A stretch of DNA of 9,857 nucleotides from NCBI GenBank assembly GCA_020435185.1, contig JAGRAA010000395.1, forward strand, positions 1 through 9,857. The letters are read 5' to 3'. A program made the translations under genes and the position numbers. Shown one piece after another: positions 6,549 to 9,857 of this stretch. This DNA is from Bdellovibrionales bacterium (GTDB taxonomy: Bacteria; Bdellovibrionota; Bdellovibrionia; Bdellovibrionales; UBA1609). The notes below the pieces were generated by a model. That model was not told the origin of the DNA. It saw only the letters and a program-made list of their open reading frames with translations, and did no database searches. The stretch's first letter is position 1. Each line of letters opens with the position of its first letter.

Positions 6549-7091
6549 TTATAGGTTTTTAAATTCATCTTCGTGCAACCAGGCCGCCTGCCGCGGAGGA
6601 GTCTTCGTCTTGCTCCATTCTTCTAGCATCGTTGGTGCAATCTCTTTGAGATGAGCTAACTGTTTTTCATTCCCTGTCAAACAGGTCAACTCTAATCGAT
6701 GTCCATTGGGATCAAAAAAATAGATGGAACGAATAATTCCATGTTCAGTAACTCCTAATACGTCTAAACCCTTTTTCTCTAATTCTTCTTTAGCTTCAAG
6801 CAGTGCCTTTTCGTTCTTTAGCTGAAAAGCTATATGTTGAACCCATTGAGGAGTATTTAAATCACGGCTCATTTCCTTTTCACCGGTAATTTCAAAAAAA
6901 GCTAGAATATTTCCCATTCCCGCATCTAAAAAAACGTGCATATATGGATTAGGCTCTTTCGTTGAAGGAACCTTGTCTTCAGCAATGCAAACCAGTAAAT
7001 CCATGTTAAGGTATTTTTGATACCACTCCACGGTTTCTTTTGCATCTTTACATCTATAAGCTACATGGTGAATTTGTTGAATATTAATCAT
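6549..7091 (-). CDS. VOC-family (glyoxalase/dioxygenase superfamily) metalloprotein
   Basis: This 180-aa cytoplasmic protein has two beta-alpha-beta-beta-beta modules. The candidate metal ligands are all present: H9 in IHHVAY, E67 in FFEITG, H86 in VQHIAF and E134 in GHRLELTC after the conserved FFDPNGHR turn. This H-E-H-E set matches glyoxalase-I-like and related VOC enzymes, and also leaves a dioxygenase-type 2-His-1-carboxylate site possible. A C-terminal extension of about 45 residues (KEIAPTMLEEWSKTK, then AAWLHEDEF) follows the core. The ATG has AGAGGGA about 5 nt upstream and lies 10 bp after the phenylalanine hydroxylase stop, so it is the last gene of the HPPD-hydroxylase operon. Its reaction is unknown. 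Position suggests a role in Phe/Tyr breakdown, for example on a reactive aromatic intermediate, but this is inference. Confidence 0.88.
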   Translation of the reverse strand: MINIQQIHHVAYRCKDAKETVEWYQKYLNMDLLVCIAEDKVPSTKEPNPYMHVFLDAGMGNILAFFEITGEKEMSRDLNTPQWVQHIAFQLKNEKALLEAKEELEKKGLDVLGVTEHGIIRSIYFFDPNGHRLELTCLTGNEKQLAHLKEIAPTMLEEWSKTKTPPRQAAWLHEDEFKNL

Positions 7092-7101
7092 AAAATCCCT
7101 C

Positions 7102-7842
7102 TTATTTATCCTTCAATACTTGCTGATAAAGATAATCTAAACTTTTATAAAGCTGATCTTTATTCTCGAGTAAAAATAAGGTGTCTTGCATGTCATCAAT
7201 GTAAAACTCTCTTTTTCTAATAACATCTACATCAAAAGGTAAAAGTTTAGGCTTACCACTTAATGCATACTCACACTCCCCAACAGATGAAGCGATTCCC
7301 GCTCCAAAAATTCGATTTCCGTTTGGAGTTTTGACTAATGCAAATTCTATTGTAAACCAAAAAAAACGTTCGAACTGCCGAAACAAATCTTCTCTATCCA
7401 TGAATTCTACAGACATTTGCCCCAGTCGATGACAGAAGTCTGCATATTCTTTATCTGCTAAAAATGGCAAGTGGCCATAAAGATCATGTACAATATCGGG
7501 AGCCGGAGTATAGCTTAAATCTTTTTTATCTCGAATAAAATTTCCCACAGGGTAGATCTTTTGCGCCAACATTGGATAAAAACTATTTCCCTCTTCGTAT
7601 CCATCAACAAAAATCGCCTTCCAACCTGTTTTTTCATATAAAATATCACTTAAAATTTTTAAGTCTGGGATTTCGTTTTCATTAATATTTAAAACTTCTA
7701 ATCCTCTATGAAACAAATCAATAATCTGTTGCTCTCTCGTCAATTTGTGTTGAGAAAGAATAGCTTTCCAAGTGGACAACCCCTCTTCTCCAAGATCCCT
7801 TTGAGTTTGACTCGCAAAATGCGGAAGCTTCCCTTTTAACAT
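7102..7842 (-). CDS. phhA: Phenylalanine 4-hydroxylase (aromatic amino acid hydroxylase)
   Basis: This 246-aa cytoplasmic, non-heme iron(II) enzyme uses tetrahydropterin and O2 to convert L-Phe to L-Tyr. The iron ligands are visible: H119 and H124 in PAPDIVHDLYGHLPFL and E166 in FWFTIEFAL. Other family blocks are TGW (72-74), FYPMLAQKIYPVGNFIR (88-104) and FGAGIASSVGE. It is only the catalytic domain, as in bacterial PhhA, with no N-terminal ACT regulatory domain, and is somewhat shorter than the usual 260-290 aa. The VHD in place of the common FHD, and the overall divergence, leave open a wider aromatic amino acid specificity. The start is ATG 7842, only 3 bp after the HPPD stop. The GGGGAG at about 7855-7860 lies in the end of the HPPD gene, which suggests translational coupling. 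The pterin-4a-carbinolamine dehydratase (phhB) that usually recycles the cofactor is not in the window. Confidence 0.93.
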   Translation of the reverse strand: MLKGKLPHFASQTQRDLGEEGLSTWKAILSQHKLTREQQIIDLFHRGLEVLNINENEIPDLKILSDILYEKTGWKAIFVDGYEEGNSFYPMLAQKIYPVGNFIRDKKDLSYTPAPDIVHDLYGHLPFLADKEYADFCHRLGQMSVEFMDREDLFRQFERFFWFTIEFALVKTPNGNRIFGAGIASSVGECEYALSGKPKLLPFDVDVIRKREFYIDDMQDTLFLLENKDQLYKSLDYLYQQVLKDK

Positions 7843-7845
7843 TAT

Positions 7846-8892
7846 TTACAGAACTCCCCGCTTCATTTGATCTCTCTCTATAGAGTCAAAAAGAGCTTGA
7901 AAATTTCCCTCTCCAAAAGACAGATGGTTTTCTCTTTGGATCATTTCAATAAAAATAGGTCCTACAATATTTTTAGTAAATATTTGCAACAAGTATCCTT
8001 CTTCATCTCCATCCACCAAAACATTTAATTTTTCAATTTCATGCTTATCTTCTTTTACACCAGGAACTCTGTTAAAAACATTTTTGTAATATTCAGGATC
8101 AATATCTAAACAATTTATGGAAGTTCCTTTTAACTGACGAATAGAAGAAAGTAAGTCTTTTGTTAAAAAGGCTAAATGCTGGACCCCAGGACCATTATAC
8201 TCATCCAGGTATTCATTAATTTGAGATTTCTTTTCATCAGCCTCATTTATAGGAATCGAAAATTTCCCGCATGGAGATTTAAGAGCAAATGATGTTAATC
8301 CTGTTTTTTTACCTTTAATATCAAAATATCGAACCTCTTCAAAACCAAAAACGTCTTTATAAAACTGAGCCCAATCCTTCATTGTCCCTTTGTACACATT
8401 GTTCGTTAGATGATCGATGAGCATGAAGCCCTTATCTTTAACCACAACTGGATCTTGTAGCTTTTCAAAACCAAAACGACTATAGAAAAACTCAGGAGTC
8501 TCCTTCTGGTCTACAAAGTAAATGATACTCTCTCCAATTCCCATGATAGCTTCTACCTGATCACCGTTATCATAAAAATAGTCTCCGCTATTACAATCCT
8601 TCGCGCCCCTTTTTACCGCTTCATTATGAGCAAACATTGCATCTTCAACTCTCCACCCCATTGCAGATATCGATGGACCATGAGCTTCTTGAAATTTATA
8701 GCCAAAAGAGCCTTGTTCATAGTTTAGCGTAAATACAATGCCATTTTGAACATACATATCAATATTCTTGCTTTTATGTTTGGCTATTTTTGAAAATCCA
8801 AACTCTAAAAAAAGTTTGTGCAAATACTCTGGAGAGTCTGCACTAAATTCAACAAAGTCGATACCATCAAGCTTTAAATAGTTTTTTGTCAT
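7846..8892 (-). CDS. hpd: 4-hydroxyphenylpyruvate dioxygenase
   Basis: This 348-aa cytoplasmic Fe(II) enzyme of the VOC superfamily converts 4-hydroxyphenylpyruvate and O2 to homogentisate and CO2, the second step of tyrosine breakdown after transamination. The degenerate N-terminal half starts LDGIDFVEFSA. The catalytic C-terminal half has iron ligands H161 (IDHLTNNV), H239 (GPGVQHLAF) and E316 (GPIFIEMIQR), plus SQINEYLDEY and the C-terminal GNFQALFDSIERDQMKRGVL block, which is nearly canonical and rules out the related hydroxymandelate synthase only tentatively. I chose ATG 8892 because GGGAGG (8898-8903) sits 5 nt upstream. An in-frame extension to 8934 adds 14 unconserved residues with no ribosome binding site. 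It is the first gene of the operon and is followed at 3 bp by phenylalanine hydroxylase. Regulation is probably by the divergent LysR protein. Confidence 0.95.
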   Translation of the reverse strand: MTKNYLKLDGIDFVEFSADSPEYLHKLFLEFGFSKIAKHKSKNIDMYVQNGIVFTLNYEQGSFGYKFQEAHGPSISAMGWRVEDAMFAHNEAVKRGAKDCNSGDYFYDNGDQVEAIMGIGESIIYFVDQKETPEFFYSRFGFEKLQDPVVVKDKGFMLIDHLTNNVYKGTMKDWAQFYKDVFGFEEVRYFDIKGKKTGLTSFALKSPCGKFSIPINEADEKKSQINEYLDEYNGPGVQHLAFLTKDLLSSIRQLKGTSINCLDIDPEYYKNVFNRVPGVKEDKHEIEKLNVLVDGDEEGYLLQIFTKNIVGPIFIEMIQRENHLSFGEGNFQALFDSIERDQMKRGVL

Positions 8893-8936
8893 TTGTTTCC
8901 TCCCAAAGAAAATATCAAATTGAAACATCATCAAAA

Positions 8937-8958
8937 TAGTCTACTTAGACTATAGTCT
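8937..8958. promoter_or_regulatory. Two interlocked palindromes upstream of the HPPD gene (candidate operator)
   Basis: TAGTCTA (8937-8943), CT, TAGACTA (8946-8952) is a 7-bp inverted repeat. Its right arm is shared with a perfect 12-bp palindrome AGACTATAGTCT (8947-8958), so TAGTCT recurs with a 16-bp period. The block lies about 45 bp upstream of the HPPD start codon, where an operator is expected. TATAGT on the minus strand inside it is a weak -10 candidate without a good -35. Confidence 0.5.
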
Positions 8959-8973
8959 GCCCCATATTTATTA

Positions 8974-9007
8974 GGTTATCAACCAATTGTGTTGAATTAT
9001 AGATCAA
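8974..9007. promoter_or_regulatory. Additional short inverted repeats in the divergent promoter region
   Basis: GGTT-ATC-AACC (8974-8984) and TTGA-N8-TCAA (8992-9007) are short dyads of the size bound by LysR-type dimers. A perfect TATAAT reads on the minus strand at 9001-8996 and could serve the HPPD operon with a leader of about 97 nt, but no good -35 precedes it. On the plus strand, TTGAAT (8992-8997) and TATATT (9016-9021), spaced 18 bp, could be the lysR promoter. All of these are tentative. Confidence 0.35.
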
Positions 9008-9020
9008 TTTATGCATATAT

Positions 9021-9041
9021 TATGTCAGTATTTTTGACATA
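9021..9041. promoter_or_regulatory. LysR-type T-N11-A operator candidate ahead of lysR
   Basis: TATGTCA (9021-9027) and TGACATA (9035-9041) form a perfect 7-bp inverted repeat with a 7-bp spacer. It contains T9025-N11-A9037 in the form TCA-N7-TGA, the general LysR-family binding pattern. It ends 9 bp before the lysR ATG and overlaps its probable -10/start region, as expected for autorepression. Confidence 0.6.
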
Positions 9042-9050
9042 GTGAGATTT

Positions 9051-9857
9051 ATGGATATAACTCTAGAACAGGCTCGGGCTTTCGAGGCCGTAGCTCGGCT
9101 TGGAACAATTAAATCAGCAGCTCAATCTCTTAATAAAGGACACTCTGCTGTTCTCTATCTCCTTAAGAACCTTGAAGAACAAACAGGGCTTTCTCTGTTT
9201 GATCGATCAGGCTATCGAAATCGTTTAAGCCCAGAAGGCCAGGTGGTCTTAAAGTTTTGTAGACAAATACTTAGTTTCGTCTCAGACCTAAACATCGCTT
9301 GCCAACATATGAAAGACGAATGGGAGCCTACCGTAAAGCTCGTTTATGATGGCGTTATAGATTTCAATATGATTATTAATGCCTTTCAAATACTCCAGCA
9401 GCATAGTCCTACAGAAATAAAAATTATCTCTGCTTACCTCAACGAAGTTACAGATAGATTTGAAAAAGAAAAAGCTGATTTTATGTTTACCGTTTTGCCC
9501 ATCCACCCAAAAGGCATGCTCTCCATCGATTTACCTCCGGTCATCATGAAGCTCGTTTCTCATAATCAACATCCTTTAATTACAAAAAAAAATAGAATAA
9601 CTGCCGCCCTATTAAGGGATCATGCTTACATTCGAGTAAGAGACACCTCTGGTCTAATTAAACTCAGCACCGACAACATAGATTTTCGCTCTTCTTTTTT
9701 AGTTAATGATTTTATCACAAAAAAACAAGCTATTTTAAAACGACTGGGTTTTGGCTGGCTTCCTGAGTATATGATTGAAAAAGAAATTGCCAAAGGAACA
9801 CTTAAAATCCTACAAACAGACATTTCTAATTCTTACGAATTTAAGCCCAAACTATTT
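9051..9857 (+). CDS. LysR-family transcriptional regulator (3' end beyond window)
   Basis: An ATG at 9051 opens a frame that runs without a stop to the window end (269 codons visible; the family is usually about 290-320). The N-terminus is a LysR winged helix-turn-helix: ITLEQARAFEAVARLGTIKS (3-22), AAQSLNKGHSAVLYLLKNLE (23-42), then TGLSLFDRSG and RLSPEG (58-63). The rest matches an effector-binding domain, though it is more divergent and lacks the most common motifs, so the ligand cannot be inferred from sequence. The Shine-Dalgarno is weak (GTGAG about 5 nt upstream), but the conserved N-terminus fixes the start because the next Met is near residue 87. It diverges from the HPPD-phenylalanine hydroxylase operon with 158 bp between the start codons. 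By the usual arrangement of LysR genes it probably controls that operon and itself, perhaps in response to an aromatic amino acid or its keto acid. Confidence 0.9.
   Translation, partial: MDITLEQARAFEAVARLGTIKSAAQSLNKGHSAVLYLLKNLEEQTGLSLFDRSGYRNRLSPEGQVVLKFCRQILSFVSDLNIACQHMKDEWEPTVKLVYDGVIDFNMIINAFQILQQHSPTEIKIISAYLNEVTDRFEKEKADFMFTVLPIHPKGMLSIDLPPVIMKLVSHNQHPLITKKNRITAALLRDHAYIRVRDTSGLIKLSTDNIDFRSSFLVNDFITKKQAILKRLGFGWLPEYMIEKEIAKGTLKILQTDISNSYEFKPKLF

Noticed and set aside
7017..7220. Plus-strand open frame across the VOC/hydroxylase junction
   Set aside because: Antisense to two well-supported genes and has no recognisable features.
8893..8934. N-terminal extension of HPPD by 14 residues
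   Set aside because: No ribosome binding site and not family-like; GGGAGG directly before ATG 8892 decides the start.
9034..9061. Consensus-like promoter TTGACA-16-TATAAC on the + strand
   Set aside because: It would start transcription inside the conserved N-terminal helix-turn-helix coding region of lysR, so it cannot express the full gene; the TTGACA is better explained as part of the operator dyad.
9288..9823. Minus-strand open frames at the window end
   Set aside because: They lie antisense to the lysR coding frame, which is continuous and has a clear helix-turn-helix.

Overview
The window is AT-rich bacterial DNA with densely packed genes, strong AAGGAG-type ribosome binding sites and several 4-base start/stop overlaps (GTGA, ATGA). 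No rRNA, tRNA, insertion sequence or CRISPR array is visible. A low-GC Gram-negative bacterium fits best: there is a proteobacterial-type lipoprotein signal, a Bcr/CflA transporter, and bacterial phenylalanine hydroxylase and HPPD genes. Bdellovibrionota-like or a low-GC gammaproteobacterium are possible; the assignment is an inference from gene content only.

Region 1 (1-2871, + strand) looks like a light-response operon. The tail of an unidentified upstream gene may overlap the GTG start of a MerR-type regulator with a cobalamin-binding domain of the CarH/LitR class; the W-x9-EH, E-x-H-x-x-G, S-x-L and GG motifs are all visible. It overlaps by ATGA a small putative lipoprotein with a possible thioredoxin-like/ATP10-like fold, which overlaps by ATGA a class I CPD photolyase. 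The photolyase has Arg in place of the central Trp of the photoreduction triad (position 359 in both E. coli and local numbering). A glycerophosphodiester phosphodiesterase gene follows on the same strand after 55 bp (2927-3604). It converges on the next block at a palindrome that includes both stop codons.

Region 2 (3631-6405, - strand) is a TetR regulator - alpha/beta hydrolase - Bcr/CflA efflux pump operon. A near-consensus promoter lies directly in front of the TetR gene. Its -10 element is so close to the ATG that the mRNA is predicted to be leaderless, and a palindrome in the -35/-10 spacer is a likely autoregulatory operator. A plausible logic is that a small molecule sensed by TetR induces a hydrolase and an exporter.

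Region 3 (6549-9857) is an aromatic amino acid catabolic locus. A - strand operon encodes 4-hydroxyphenylpyruvate dioxygenase, phenylalanine 4-hydroxylase and an unassigned VOC-family metalloprotein. A LysR-type regulator is divergently transcribed and is cut by the window end. The 158-bp divergent region holds several inverted repeats, including a T-N11-A LysR-type site just ahead of lysR and two interlocked palindromes upstream of the HPPD gene. The two enzymes cover phenylalanine to tyrosine and 4-hydroxyphenylpyruvate to homogentisate; the aminotransferase, pterin recycling and homogentisate dioxygenase are not in the window.

Most genes are recognisable families. The points most worth following are the B12 photoreceptor-photolyase-lipoprotein operon, the altered Trp triad, and the VOC protein attached to the Phe/Tyr operon.
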